NCBI RefSeq assembly: GCF_014650675.1
Contig: NZ_BMVK01000012.1
Span: forward strand, 185,166 to 249,165
Direction: 5' to 3'
Length of the DNA: 64,000 nucleotides
Source of the DNA: Streptomyces anulatus
GTDB lineage: Bacteria > Actinomycetota > Actinomycetes > Streptomycetales > Streptomycetaceae
Shown: positions 9,744-20,682 of the stretch, in pieces
Numbering within the stretch: position 1 is the first letter of the stretch
Layout: each line of letters starts with the position of its first letter
Translations under genes and position numbers: made by a program
The notes under the pieces: model-generated
What the model was told of the DNA's origin: nothing
Seen by the model: only the letters and a program-made list of their open reading frames with translations
The model's database searches: none

Positions 9744-9823
9744 GCACCTTCGTAACACGCCGGCTTCCGTCCCGGCCAGGGGTGGCGCGACGGACGCGGG
9801 GCCGGGACCGGCGCAGCCGGGCC

Positions 9824-9895
9824 GGACCAGGTGCGGTGCGGGCCGGACCAGGTGCGGTCCGGATCAGGTGCGGTCCGGATCAGGTGGGGTGCGGA

Positions 9896-9908
<13 letters not shown>
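9824..9908. repeat. Five degenerate copies of a 16-bp tandem repeat
   Basis: Units begin at 9824, 9845, 9861, 9877 and 9893 and follow the pattern GGA(T/C)CAGGTG(C/G)GGT(C/G)C; a 5-base insertion separates the first two. The array fills much of the gap between the CrtI-like gene and the kinase gene. Its last unit includes the kinase stop codon (9896-9898). It looks like slipped-strand expansion at a gene end; no function is evident. Confidence 0.75.
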
Positions 9909-12081
<2,173 letters not shown>

Positions 12082-12100
<19 letters not shown>

Positions 12101-13035
12101 CTGCCGCTTCCCGCCCCCGTTGTTCCCCGCTGCTGACGCTGTGCCCTCCCCGGCCCGTCCAGTATGGCGGCCGGTCCGCGGAGTTTGTACGCGGCGGGGC
12201 GGCTGCCGGGCCCCAGCCGTGCCATCGCCCCGAGAATGTGACCGGGCGGCAGCTGCCAGCGCAGCCGGTCCGGGATCGCGCGCAGAACGGCGCCGGTGGC
12301 GCGCAGCCGCCGGTCGACGGTGGCCGGCGGCGGGGCCGGTCTGCCGTACAGCTCGTGGGCGTACGGGGGCAGGGACTGGTAGGCGAGCGCCGCCACCCGC
12401 CGCCACACCAGGGCCCGCGCCGGAACGAGCCAGGGGCGCACGGGCGGGCTGCGGAGGAAGTCGTCGACGTCGGCGGCCTCGGCTCCGGCGGCGAGGTCGG
12501 GGCGGACGCGGTCGAAGTACGCGGCGAGTTCGGCGGTGGTGGCGGGCACCCGCTGCGGGTCGAGGCCGACGAGGCGGGCGCCGGTGCGGTGTTCGTCGAC
12601 GTACCGGTCGGCCTGGGCGTCGGTGAGGGGGAAGCCGGAGCGGCGCTGGACCTGGAGGTAGGAGTCGACCTCGGCGCAGTGCACCCAGAGCAGCAGTTCC
12701 GGTTCGTCGACGCCGTACGTCTCCCCGGTGTCCGGGTCGGTGGCCTCGATGACGCGGTGGATCCGGCGGACCCGGGCGCCCGCCTGTTCGGCGGCGTCGG
12801 TGGTGCCGTAGGTGATGGTGCCGACGAAGGAGGCCGTACGCATCAGCCGGCCCCAGGCGTCCCGGCGGAAATCGGAGTTCTGGGTGACTCCGCGCACGGC
12901 GCGCGGGTGGAGTGCCTGGAGGTAGAGGGCGCGGATTCCCGCGATCCACATCATCGGGTCGCCGTGCATCTGCCAGGTGACCGACCGGGGCCCGAAGAGC
13001 CCGGGGTCGGGTCGTAGGGCAGCGACGTCGTCCAT
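12082..13035 (-). CDS. MpaB-like oxygenase (DUF2236)
   Basis: ATG 13035 gives 317 residues starting MDDVAALRPDPGLFGP. The signature segments TWQMHGDPMMWIAGIRALYLQALHP (split here as TWQMHGDPMMW and LYLQALHPRAV), FRRDAWGRLMRTASF and LLWVHCAEVDS are characteristic of the DUF2236 family, in which the latex-clearing/mycophenolate enzyme MpaB is the best-known member and which is thought to bind heme. Actinomycetes carry many copies of unknown substrate. It overlaps the kinase gene by 19 bases and is probably the promoter-proximal gene of that pair. The frame stays open upstream to 13284, but the upstream residues look non-coding. Confidence 0.8.
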
Positions 13036-13223
13036 CGGCGGGTATCTCCGGCTCGGCGGTGCACGGGGGCGGTGCCGGTACGCGTACGGACCGGGACCGC
13101 GATCGATGGTACGCCGGGGAGAGGTGTCTCCGGCAGGGCGGGGCGGACGGCGACCGGGGTCGGGTTCGCGGTGGCCAAGCAGCTCATGGACCGTGCGACG
13201 CCTTGTTCGGCGCGCCCCTTGGA

Positions 13224-13240
13224 ATACCCCCTGGGGGTAT
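13224..13240. promoter_or_regulatory. CsoR/CstR-type operator palindrome, copy 1
   Basis: The 17-bp sequence ATACCCCCTGGGGGTAT is a perfect palindrome around one base. It lies 64 bases before ATG 13305. C/G-run dyads of this kind with flanking AT are the operators of CsoR-family repressors that sense Cu(I) or persulfide. Near-identical copies occur at 16231 and 63950, the latter beside a probable CsoR-family gene. A repressor site is inferred. Confidence 0.7.
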
Positions 13241-13304
13241 GTTGTTATAGCGGGTGTCCCAGGACGGAAGACACCCGAAGGCACAGCACAGAGGTGGAGT
13301 CACG

Positions 13305-14138
13305 ATGAACAGCAATTCCGGCCACGACATGACCGGCCACGGCGCAGCCCGTCCCGGCGGGCTGTCGGTCTCCGAGGGCGGGTACACCCTCGAACTCGAC
13401 TCGACGATCTTTACGGCCGGGGTGCGGACGGTCACCTTCCGGGTGACCGGTCCCGACGGAAGCCCGGTGACCGAGTTCACTCCCGAGCACGAGAAGAAGC
13501 TGCACTTCATCGCCGTCCGGCGCGACACGACCGGGTTCCAGCACGTGCACCCGGTGATGGACGGGAAGGGCACCTGGAGCATCGATCTGACGCTGGAACC
13601 GGGAGACTGGAGGTTCTTCGCCGACATCCACCCGACCGGCCACGGCCGGACCATCACGCTGGGCATCGACGCCTCGGTCGCCGGGCAGTACGACCCCCAG
13701 CCGATCTCCGAGGGCTCGCGCAGCGCCCACGTCGGCGAGTACACCGTCGCCCTCGACGGCGACCTCCTGCCCGGCACGGCGAGCGACCTGACGCTCACCG
13801 TCAGCCGGAACGGGCGGCCCGTCACCGATCTGCAGCCCTACCTGGGCGCGTACGGGCACCTGGTGGCGCTACGGGTCGGCGACCTGGGCTACCTCCACGT
13901 CCACCCGGACGGCGAGCCCGGCGACGGCATCACCGAGCCGGGGCCCGGGATCACCTTCATGGCCGCGGCGCCGTCGGGCGGCGTCTACCGCCTCTACCTG
14001 GACTTCCAGCACGACGGTGTCGTCCGGACGGCGGAGTTCACGGTGCGGACCACCGAGGCAGCTCCCGGTCCGGACGCGGCGCCCCGGGCCGCGTCCGAGC
14101 ACACGGGCCACCACCACGGCGGCCACGCACACCACTGA
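13305..14138 (+). CDS. His-rich protein with two HVHP motifs, probable metal-related
   Basis: ATG 13305 follows a GAGGTGGAG ribosome site and gives 277 residues. It has no clear signal peptide. Two beta-rich halves each carry an HVHP motif (QHVHPVMDG near residue 83 and YLHVHPDGEPG near residue 204), with extra His in FFADIHPTGHG and a terminal tail ending HTGHHHGGHAHH. An N-terminal HDMTGH adds another possible ligand set. Such His-rich proteins often bind copper or other soft metals, which fits the CsoR-type operator upstream. The family is not recognised with certainty, so metal binding is an inference from residue content and context. Confidence 0.65.
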   Translation: MNSNSGHDMTGHGAARPGGLSVSEGGYTLELDSTIFTAGVRTVTFRVTGPDGSPVTEFTPEHEKKLHFIAVRRDTTGFQHVHPVMDGKGTWSIDLTLEPGDWRFFADIHPTGHGRTITLGIDASVAGQYDPQPISEGSRSAHVGEYTVALDGDLLPGTASDLTLTVSRNGRPVTDLQPYLGAYGHLVALRVGDLGYLHVHPDGEPGDGITEPGPGITFMAAAPSGGVYRLYLDFQHDGVVRTAEFTVRTTEAAPGPDAAPRAASEHTGHHHGGHAHH

Positions 14139-14188
14139 CCGACCGCCGGAACGTCACCGGCCGGGCCGGGTCACGCACGGCCCGGCCG

Positions 14189-14214
14189 GGGGCGCTCGAT
14201 CCGTCGAGCGCCCC
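14189..14214 (+). terminator. Hairpin terminator after the His-rich protein gene
   Basis: An 11-bp perfect stem (GGGGCGCTCGA / TCGAGCGCCCC) closes a TCCG loop about 50 bases after the stop at 14138. A second 12-bp GC stem (14157-14168 with 14178-14189) lies just before it. Neither has a T-run, as is usual in Streptomyces. It probably separates the His-rich gene from the AhpD-like gene. Confidence 0.6.
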
Positions 14215-14252
14215 GCCACCCTCCAGCACAGCCTCCCGTCGGAAGGACCGCC

Positions 14253-14783
14253 ATGCCCCGCCTGACCCGACTCACCCCCGACACAGCGGTCGGCGCGTCG
14301 CGCGACCTCCTCGCCGAGCTGGTCTCCCGGCACGGCGAGGTCGGGGACATGGTCTCCACGATGGCGCACTCGCCCGCCGTTCTCGGCGGCTATCTGCAGC
14401 TCAGCCGGGCCATGGGGCGAGCCAAGCTCGACCGCGGCATCAGCGAACGGATCTCGATCGCCATCCAGACCCGGCAGGGCTGTCGGCTCTGTCTCGACGC
14501 CCATGTCGGAGCCGCCCGCAGGACGGGAGTGGACGAGGGTGAGATCGAGCGCGCCCGCACGGGCACCTCGGAAGACCCCGGGATCGCCGCGATCATCGCC
14601 CTCGCCCTCCAGGTCTACCGCGAGCCGGCGTCGATCACCGACGCGCAGGTCGTCGCGCTGCGCGAGCACGGCTACAGCGACCGTGCGATAGCCGACGTCG
14701 TCGGCGTCGTCGCACTCAACATCCTCACCGGCGCCTTCAACCTGCTGGCCGGCCTCACTCCGGAGAGCGGCGCCGATGCGTAG
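14253..14783 (+). CDS. Carboxymuconolactone decarboxylase/AhpD-like protein
   Basis: A 176-residue all-helical protein with the AhpD-type redox element QGCRLCLDAHVGAARRTG, that is a CxxC pair followed by the conserved His, preceded by the usual RISERISIAIQTR helix. AhpD-like proteins are peroxidase partners or thiol-disulfide enzymes that act in peroxide or organic-hydroperoxide stress. ATG 14253 has a GGAAGGA ribosome site. The next gene, an MFS exporter, starts 80 bases downstream in the same direction after a hairpin. The substrate is not evident. Confidence 0.85.
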   Translation: MPRLTRLTPDTAVGASRDLLAELVSRHGEVGDMVSTMAHSPAVLGGYLQLSRAMGRAKLDRGISERISIAIQTRQGCRLCLDAHVGAARRTGVDEGEIERARTGTSEDPGIAAIIALALQVYREPASITDAQVVALREHGYSDRAIADVVGVVALNILTGAFNLLAGLTPESGADA

Positions 14784-14788
14784 AGACA

Positions 14789-14810
14789 GCCCCGCCTCCC
14801 CCTGCGGGGC
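14789..14810 (+). terminator. Short GC hairpin between AhpD-like and MFS genes
   Basis: GCCCCGC and GCGGGGC form a 7-bp stem around an 8-base pyrimidine-rich loop, 5 bases after the AhpD-like stop. It may be a terminator or attenuating structure ahead of the MFS gene. Confidence 0.45.
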
Positions 14811-14863
14811 GCGACCTCCGGCGCGAGGCCGCGCCCCGCCGCATGGACACGGAAGGACACGCC

Positions 14864-16138
14864 ATGCGCCTGTTCGCCAACCGCGACTACCGCCGCCTGT
14901 TCAGCGCCCAGATCATCGCCCTCTTCGGCACCGGACTCGCCACCGTGGCCCTCGGGCTCCTCGCCTACGACCTCGCCGGTCCGAGCGCCGGCGCGGTCCT
15001 CGGCACCGCCCTGACCATCAAGATGGTCATGTACGTGGTGATAGCCCCGATCGCCGCCGCGTACGTCGACCGCCTCCCCAGAAGAACCCTCCTGACCCTC
15101 CTCGACGCGGTGCGCGCGGTCGTGGTCCTGGCCCTGCCGTTCGTCACGGAGATCTGGCACATCTACCTCCTGGTCGGCCTGCTCCAAGCGGCGTCCGCGG
15201 CGTTCACCCCGACGTTCCAGGCCGTCATTCCCGACATCGTCACCGAGGAGTCCGCCTACGTACGCGCCCTGTCCGCCTCGCAGGTCGCCTCCACGATGGA
15301 GAGCCTCCTCTCCCCCGTACTGGCAGCGGTCGCCCTGGCGTTCCTGAGCTTCGACCGACTGTTCCTGGGCACCTCCGCCGGATTCCTCCTCTCCGCCCTG
15401 CTCGTGCTGTCGACGCGCATCCCCGAAGCCCGCCCCAACACCCACACCCGGGTATGGGACAGGGCGACGGCAGGCATCAGGACCTTCCTCCGGACACCGC
15501 GACTGCGCGGCATCATGGCGCTCAATCTCGCGGTCGCGGCGGCGGGCTCGATCGTCGTCGTCAACACCGTCAACTACGTCCGCGACGAGCTCGGGGGCTC
15601 GCAGTCGGCCGTCGCGTGGATGCTCGCCGCCTCCGGTGGCGGGACTCTTCTGGCCGCCCTCGCGCTGCCCCGGGTACTCGACCGGGTCGCCGCCCGGACG
15701 GTCATGGTGACCGGCGCCGGAGTGCTGGTCGGCGGCACGGCCGCCGCGGTGACGCTCGTCGCGGCCGGCCTCACCACGTGGACCGGCACGGCGATCGTCT
15801 GGGCCCTGATCGGCATCGGCATGGCGCTGGTCATCACCCCGACCGGCAAGGTCCTGCGCGCCTCGGTCGAACCGAACGCGATCCCCGGGGCCTTCGCGGC
15901 CCAGTTCTCCCTTTCGCACCTCGCCTGGCTGATCACCTACCCCATCGCCGGATGGCTCGGCACGAACGCCGGCTTCGCCGCCGCGTGGTCCGCCCTCGCG
16001 GTGCTCGCCGGGGCGGGCGCGATCGGCGCCCTCCTGCTGTGGCCGCGCCACGACGGACGAGGAGCCGCGACCGTGCCCGTGGCGCCCGTCCCGGGCGGGC
16101 GCCCGGCGGACCGGTCCACCCTGTCCAAGGCCGCGTAG
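14864..16138 (+). CDS. MFS transporter, EntS/MFS_3-like
   Basis: ATG 14864 with a GGAAGGA ribosome site gives 424 residues. The protein begins RLFANRDYRRLFSAQIIALFGTG (read as NRDYRRLFSAQ and ALFGTGLATVALG), the standard start of 12-segment exporters related to the enterobactin exporter EntS. The cytoplasmic loop motif YVDRLPRRTLL lies between segments 2 and 3. Twelve hydrophobic segments can be placed along its length. The 21 bases before 14864 are also open in frame but lack a better start. It probably exports a small molecule or drug; the substrate is unknown. Confidence 0.85.
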   Translation: MRLFANRDYRRLFSAQIIALFGTGLATVALGLLAYDLAGPSAGAVLGTALTIKMVMYVVIAPIAAAYVDRLPRRTLLTLLDAVRAVVVLALPFVTEIWHIYLLVGLLQAASAAFTPTFQAVIPDIVTEESAYVRALSASQVASTMESLLSPVLAAVALAFLSFDRLFLGTSAGFLLSALLVLSTRIPEARPNTHTRVWDRATAGIRTFLRTPRLRGIMALNLAVAAAGSIVVVNTVNYVRDELGGSQSAVAWMLAASGGGTLLAALALPRVLDRVAARTVMVTGAGVLVGGTAAAVTLVAAGLTTWTGTAIVWALIGIGMALVITPTGKVLRASVEPNAIPGAFAAQFSLSHLAWLITYPIAGWLGTNAGFAAAWSALAVLAGAGAIGALLLWPRHDGRGAATVPVAPVPGGRPADRSTLSKAA

Positions 16139-16230
16139 AACGCCCCTGCCGGCAGACGCCGCGCAAGCCCGGCGACGGAGCCCGGCAACCCACGAAAGAC
16201 GCATTCGATCGGCCCCGACCGCAGATCGGA

Positions 16231-16283
16231 ATACCCCTGGGGGGTATATTGCTCACTCGAAGCGAGATACCCCCCTCCCGTAT
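16231..16283. promoter_or_regulatory. CsoR/CstR-type operators, copies 2a and 2b in tandem
   Basis: The first site (16231-16247, ATACCCCTGGGGGGTAT) matches the palindromes at 13224 and 63950. A second, more degenerate site (16267-16283, ATACCCCCCTCCCGTAT) starts 36 bases later and abuts the AGGAG ribosome site of the MFS gene at 16295. A repressor bound here would block both transcription and access to the start region. Confidence 0.65.
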
Positions 16284-16294
16284 AGGAGACAGCT

Positions 16295-17728
16295 ATGTCA
16301 ACCCCGTCCGCTCCTCCCAGTCCACGCCGCTGGACGGCACTCGTCCTCATAGCCCTGGCCCAGTTCACCGTCATCATGGACACGTCCATCATTGGCGTGG
16401 CCCTCCCCAAGATGCAGGTGGACCTGGGCTTCTCCCCCGAGGGCCTGTCCTGGGTCTTCAACGCCTACGTCGTCGCCTTCGGCGGGCTCCTCCTGCTCGG
16501 CGGGCGGCTCTCCGACCTGTTCGGCGCCAAGCGGATCTTCGTCGCCGGCTGGACCGTGATGGCCGGGGGATCCCTGGTCGCCGGCCTCGCCTCGGAGGTC
16601 TGGGTCGAACTGACCGGGCGCGCCCTGCAGGGCGTCGGCGCCGCGCTGATCGCCCCGTCCGCCCTGACGCTCCTGATGATGCTCTTCGGCGCCCGCCCCA
16701 AGGAGCTGACGAAGGCGCTGGCCCTGTACGGCGCCGCGGCCCCGGCGGGCGGCACCGCCGGCGTCTTCCTCGGCGGCGTGATCACCGAGTACGCCAGCTG
16801 GCCCTGGGTGTTCTACATCAACATCCCGATCGCCCTGGTCGTGCTGGCCTTCACCCCGGGGGTCATGCCCTCCTCCCCCCTCCGCCGCGGATCCGTCGAC
16901 TTCGGCGGAGCGGCCACGGTCACCGTGGGACTGGCCACCGCCGTCTACGCCATCGTCCGCGCTCCCGAAACCGGCTGGGGATCGGCCGAGACCTGGCTCG
17001 TCCTGCTGGCCGGCCTGGCGCTGATCGGCGCGTTCGTCGCCATCCAGTCGAAGCGCCGCGAGCCGCTGATGCGGCTGGGCATCTGGAAGTCCCCCAACCT
17101 CGCCGGAGCGAACATCGCGCAGCTGTTGATGGCCGCCGCGTGGATCCCCATGTGGTTCTTCCTCAACCTGTACCTCCAGCAGGTCCTGGGGCTGGGAGCG
17201 TTCGCCTCGGGCGCGGCCCTGCTGCCCATGACGGTCGCCATCATGATCATGATGATCGTGCTGGCGCCCCGTCTGATGGCCCGCTTCGGGAGCAGGCCGC
17301 TGATCGTCACCGGCCTGCTGGCCCTGGCGGCAGGCATGCTGTGGCTGTCCTTCGCCCGGGCGGACGGCACCTTCTGGGTCGACGTCCTGCCCGCGTCCCT
17401 GCTGGCCGCGGCCGGCATGTCGCTGGCGTTCATTCCCTCCCTCGGCACCGCACTGTCCAGTGCGCGCCCCGAGGAAGGCGGCCTGGCCTCCGGCATCGTC
17501 AACACCAGCTACCAGGTCGGCTCCGCCCTCGGCCTGGCCGCGATGACGGCCGTGTCCGCGGCGTACGGTGCCCGCGAACTCGGCGACCCCGAAGCTCTCA
17601 CCAACGGGTTCTCCGCCGCCTTCATCGGAGCGGCGGCCCTCGCCGCCGTCGGCGCGGTCGCGTCACTGCTCACCCTGCGCGGGGCCCCCTCGCAGGATTC
17701 CGCCCCCGGCGAGAAGCAGCCCGTCTAG
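16295..17728 (+). CDS. DHA2-family MFS drug exporter
   Basis: A 477-residue transporter of the 14-segment drug:H+ antiporter-2 type. The N terminus has LIALAQFTVIMDTSIIGVAL, followed by the antiporter motif A region GGRLSDLFGAKRIF and motif C-like segments. Hydrophobic segments cover almost the whole length. Unlike the other MFS gene, it is controlled by its own promoter region, which holds two CsoR/CstR-type palindromes. The exported compound may therefore relate to metal, persulfide or thiol stress; this is inference. The coding region ends 65 bases before a converging hydrolase gene, with a strong shared terminator between them. Confidence 0.9.
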   Translation: MSTPSAPPSPRRWTALVLIALAQFTVIMDTSIIGVALPKMQVDLGFSPEGLSWVFNAYVVAFGGLLLLGGRLSDLFGAKRIFVAGWTVMAGGSLVAGLASEVWVELTGRALQGVGAALIAPSALTLLMMLFGARPKELTKALALYGAAAPAGGTAGVFLGGVITEYASWPWVFYINIPIALVVLAFTPGVMPSSPLRRGSVDFGGAATVTVGLATAVYAIVRAPETGWGSAETWLVLLAGLALIGAFVAIQSKRREPLMRLGIWKSPNLAGANIAQLLMAAAWIPMWFFLNLYLQQVLGLGAFASGAALLPMTVAIMIMMIVLAPRLMARFGSRPLIVTGLLALAAGMLWLSFARADGTFWVDVLPASLLAAAGMSLAFIPSLGTALSSARPEEGGLASGIVNTSYQVGSALGLAAMTAVSAAYGARELGDPEALTNGFSAAFIGAAALAAVGAVASLLTLRGAPSQDSAPGEKQPV

Positions 17729-17746
17729 GCGGGCGCTGCCCGAACC

Positions 17747-17780
17747 CGCGGGGGCCGGCCCGTCCGGGCCGGCCCCCGCG
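17747..17780. terminator. Bidirectional terminator between convergent genes
   Basis: Two perfectly complementary 15-base GC arms (17747-17761 and 17766-17780) close a GTCC loop. The structure sits 18 bases after the MFS stop and 13 bases before the end of the converging hydrolase gene, so it can serve both strands. Confidence 0.8.
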
Positions 17781-17793
17781 CGGCGCGGTCGGC

Positions 17794-18549
17794 TCAGGCG
17801 CGCAGGAACGTCTCGACGCTGGCCGCGAGGGCCAGCGGAGTCTCGTACATGGGGTAGTGGCCGCTGTTGGGGATCTCCTCCAGTTCGGCGTTCGGATAGT
17901 GGCTGAGCCACGTGGCGCGCATGACATCGGCCGTCAGGGCGAGATCGTGCTCACCGACGATGACCTTGACCGGGACGGGGTTGCCGGTGATCCGTTCCGT
18001 GAGGTCGGCGGTGACCCAGTCCTTCACGTAACCGCCGAACGCCTCGCGGGTCGACCACTCCAGCGAGCGGTCGACCATCAGGTCGAGCCATACCCGGGGC
18101 GCGCGCCGGCCGGTGACCAGGTCCACGATGGCCCGTCGCTTGTCGCGGTCCTGCGCGGCACCGTAGAACAGTGCCTCCCCGTCGCGGTCCAGCGGATAGA
18201 CACCGGCGGGAACGGGCGCCAGGCCGACCAGCTTGCGCACCCTCCCCGGAGCCTGGGCCAGCACCTGTTGGGCCGCCTTGCCGCCCATGGAGTGCCCGAT
18301 GAGGGAGAAGCTCTCCCAGCCGAGTTCGTCGGCCAGGGCGAGCGCGTCGTCGGCGATCTCGGCGAGCGTGTACGCGCCGCCGACGGTCTTGCGATCGCCG
18401 TAGCCCCGGTAGTCGAGCAAGGCGTAGCTGAAGGCGTCGCCGTCCAGGCAGTCCAGGACGGGGCCCCAGCCGGAACTGGTCCCGAACCAGTCGTGGAGCA
18501 CCAGCACTTGGTGGTCGCCGGAACCGATCAGACGGTGCGGCATGCTCAT
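17794..18549 (-). CDS. Alpha/beta-fold hydrolase
   Basis: ATG 18549, preceded by GGGAGGA, gives 251 residues. It has the oxyanion region LHDWFGTSSGW, the nucleophile elbow GHSMGGKA (Ser near residue 98), the acid in VGEHD, and the catalytic His in NSGHYPMYE. This is the alpha/beta-hydrolase layout used by esterases, haloperoxidase-like enzymes and dienelactone-type enzymes; the reaction is not determined by sequence. It lies downstream of the SulP gene on the same strand, but a hairpin at 18645 separates them. Confidence 0.85.
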   Translation of the reverse strand: MSMPHRLIGSGDHQVLVLHDWFGTSSGWGPVLDCLDGDAFSYALLDYRGYGDRKTVGGAYTLAEIADDALALADELGWESFSLIGHSMGGKAAQQVLAQAPGRVRKLVGLAPVPAGVYPLDRDGEALFYGAAQDRDKRRAIVDLVTGRRAPRVWLDLMVDRSLEWSTREAFGGYVKDWVTADLTERITGNPVPVKVIVGEHDLALTADVMRATWLSHYPNAELEEIPNSGHYPMYETPLALAASVETFLRA

Positions 18550-18644
18550 AGCGGGTTCCTCCCGGGTCGCGGACGATCGGGCGCGCGGGGCGGCGCGCGC
18601 TCCGGATCCCTTCCCCCGGCCGGGTCCGCGAACCGGTTCGACGG

Positions 18645-18672
18645 GGGCGCCACCGACTGTTCGGTGGCGCCC
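18645..18672 (-). terminator. Terminator hairpin after the SulP gene
   Basis: Perfect 12-bp arms (GGGCGCCACCGA and TCGGTGGCGCCC) close a CTGT loop, about 75 bases downstream of the SulP stop on the minus strand. It probably ends the SulP transcript before the hydrolase gene. Confidence 0.7.
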
Positions 18673-18746
18673 GGCCCGGCCGCCCCCGGCCGCCGCGCGG
18701 CTGCCTCGCCCGCTCGCCGACGCGGCCGGTTCCCGGGGTCGTTCGC

Positions 18747-20258
18747 TCAGTGGCCGGCGGCCAGTTCTCCGCTGAGCCTGTCGTGGAGGCGCGCGCTCGG
18801 GCCGTCGAGGCCGGTGATCTCGACGGTCTTGCCGCGCTGGGCGTACTTGGTGCCGATGGCGTCGAGAGCGGCGACGGAGGAGGCGTCCCAGACATGGGCC
18901 GAGCTCAGGTCGACGACGACGCGGTCGGGGTCGCCCGCGTAGTCGAACCGGCCGACGAGGTCGTTGGCGGAGGCGAAGAAGAGTTCGCCGGTGACCCGGT
19001 AGACGGCCGTGGTGCGGTCGGGGTCGATGACGGCGGTGACTTCGGCGTGGTGGGCGACGCGCCGGGCGAAGACGGCCATGGCGGTGACGGAGCCGACGAC
19101 CACGCCGACGGCGAGGTTGTGCGTGATCACGACGCAGGCGACGGTGATCAGCATGACGGCGATCTCGCCGACGGGCATCCGCCGGAGGGTCCCGGGCGCG
19201 ATGGAGTGCCAGTCGAAGGTCGCGAAGGAGACCATGACCATGACGGCCACCAGCGCGGCCATGGGGATGTCGGAGACGACCGGGCCGAAGACGATGCACA
19301 GCACCATCAGGAACGCGCCCGCCAGGAACGTGGAGAGGCGGGTGCGGGCACCGGACACCTTTACGTTGATCATGGTCTGGCCGATCATCGCGCAGCCGCC
19401 CATGCCACCGAAGAATCCGGTGACAATGTTCGCGATGCCCTGCCCGAGGGATTCACGGGTCTTGTTCGAGTGGGTGTCGGTGATGTCGTCGACCAGCTTC
19501 GCGGTCATCAGCGACTCCATCAGGCCGACCAGTGCCATCGCGAACGCGTAGGGGGCGATCGTCGTCAGCGTGTCGAGGGTGAACGGCACGTCGGGCAGGC
19601 CCGGCACCGGCAGGGAGGACGGCAGGGCGCCCTGGTCGCCGACGGTCGGCACCGCGATGGCGGCGCCGACGGTGATGGCGGTGAGGACGACGATGGAGAC
19701 GAGCGGGGCCGGGACCACCGTGGTGACCCTCGGGAGGAGCACCATGAGCGCCAGGCCGCCGAGGATCAGGGGGTACACGGGCCAGGGCACGTCGGTCATC
19801 TCGGGAATCTGGGCCATGAAGATCAGGATGGCCAGGGAGTTGACGAAGCCGACCATCACCGACCGCGGAATGAACCGCATCAGCTTCGCCACGCCCAGCG
19901 CCCCCAGGACGATCTGGAAGACGCCCGCGAGGATGACGGCCGCGATGAGGTGGCCGAGGCCGTGGTCACGGTTCAGCGGTGCGATGACCAGGGCGACGGC
20001 GCCGGTGGCCGCGGAGATCATGGCCCGGCGCCCGCCGACGACGGAGATCACCACGGCCATGGTGAAGGAGGCGAACAGACCGATCGCGGGATCGACTCCG
20101 GCGATGATCGAGAACGAGATCGCTTCGGGGATCAGCGCGAGCGCGACGACCAGTCCCGCCAGCACCTCGGTACGCCAGACCTTCGGGTCGGACAGCCAGT
20201 CGGGCTTCAGGCCGCGCAGGCGGGCGGCCGGGGACAGGGCGGAGTCGGCGGAAGACAA
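18747..20258 (-). CDS. SulP-family anion transporter with STAS domain
   Basis: A 503-residue permease. Residues ~30-390 hold 10-14 membrane segments with the SulP signatures LAGLVVALALIPEAISFSII near the N terminus and FGGMGGCAMIGQTMIN in the middle. Residues ~400-500 form a STAS domain (VVVDLSSAHVWDASSVAALD). SulP proteins move sulfate, bicarbonate or other anions across the inner membrane; the STAS domain controls trafficking or activity. It is transcribed divergently from a MerR-type regulator at 20683, with a 24-bp dyad between them, so that regulator probably controls it. Which anion is carried cannot be decided here. Confidence 0.9.
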   Translation of the reverse strand: MSSADSALSPAARLRGLKPDWLSDPKVWRTEVLAGLVVALALIPEAISFSIIAGVDPAIGLFASFTMAVVISVVGGRRAMISAATGAVALVIAPLNRDHGLGHLIAAVILAGVFQIVLGALGVAKLMRFIPRSVMVGFVNSLAILIFMAQIPEMTDVPWPVYPLILGGLALMVLLPRVTTVVPAPLVSIVVLTAITVGAAIAVPTVGDQGALPSSLPVPGLPDVPFTLDTLTTIAPYAFAMALVGLMESLMTAKLVDDITDTHSNKTRESLGQGIANIVTGFFGGMGGCAMIGQTMINVKVSGARTRLSTFLAGAFLMVLCIVFGPVVSDIPMAALVAVMVMVSFATFDWHSIAPGTLRRMPVGEIAVMLITVACVVITHNLAVGVVVGSVTAMAVFARRVAHHAEVTAVIDPDRTTAVYRVTGELFFASANDLVGRFDYAGDPDRVVVDLSSAHVWDASSVAALDAIGTKYAQRGKTVEITGLDGPSARLHDRLSGELAAGH

Positions 20259-20570
20259 GGGAGGAGGACCTGTCCTGCTCGGGCGCGCCCGGTCGACGGG
20301 CGGGTGCGCGGAGATGACGGGGCGCCGGGCGGCCCCCGCGGACGGCTCCGTGAGCGCGGAGCCGGAAGACCGGGGTGGAGATGGATGTGGAGCCGCACTT
20401 CGGCGCGGCCGGAGTCACGTCCGGGGGCGGGGCGTCACGGCGGACAGAGGGCGGTGCCGGGCGTCATGGGCTCGCGCACGCTCTTCTCCTGCGACAATCG
20501 GACCTTCGCCGGAGGCTTCATCGGCCCCGCCACGGCAACGGGCAGCGGAACGCGGCCTCACCTCCGGCAA

Positions 20571-20594
20571 CTCTACCCTGACGTAAGGGTAGAG
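20571..20594. promoter_or_regulatory. MerR-type operator dyad between SulP and merR-like genes
   Basis: The sequence CTCTACCCT-GACGTA-AGGGTAGAG has perfect 9-base arms around a 6-base spacer and is the only strong dyad in the 424-base divergent region 20259-20682. MerR regulators bind such dyads in promoter spacers, so it is proposed as the operator for the gene at 20683. Nothing else recognisable was seen in this intergenic stretch. Confidence 0.65.
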
Positions 20595-20682
20595 ATCGAC
20601 GGAGGGGCACCCGCCCCAGGGGCGGTACCCGCGGGGACGACCCGGGATCGTTCCGGGAACGAGAGAGGCCAGAGGCACGGGC

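Noticed and set aside
14776..18942. A 1388-residue plus-strand open frame
   Set aside because: It runs through two MFS genes and antisense to other genes in a different frame with low-complexity translation; a GC-driven shadow.
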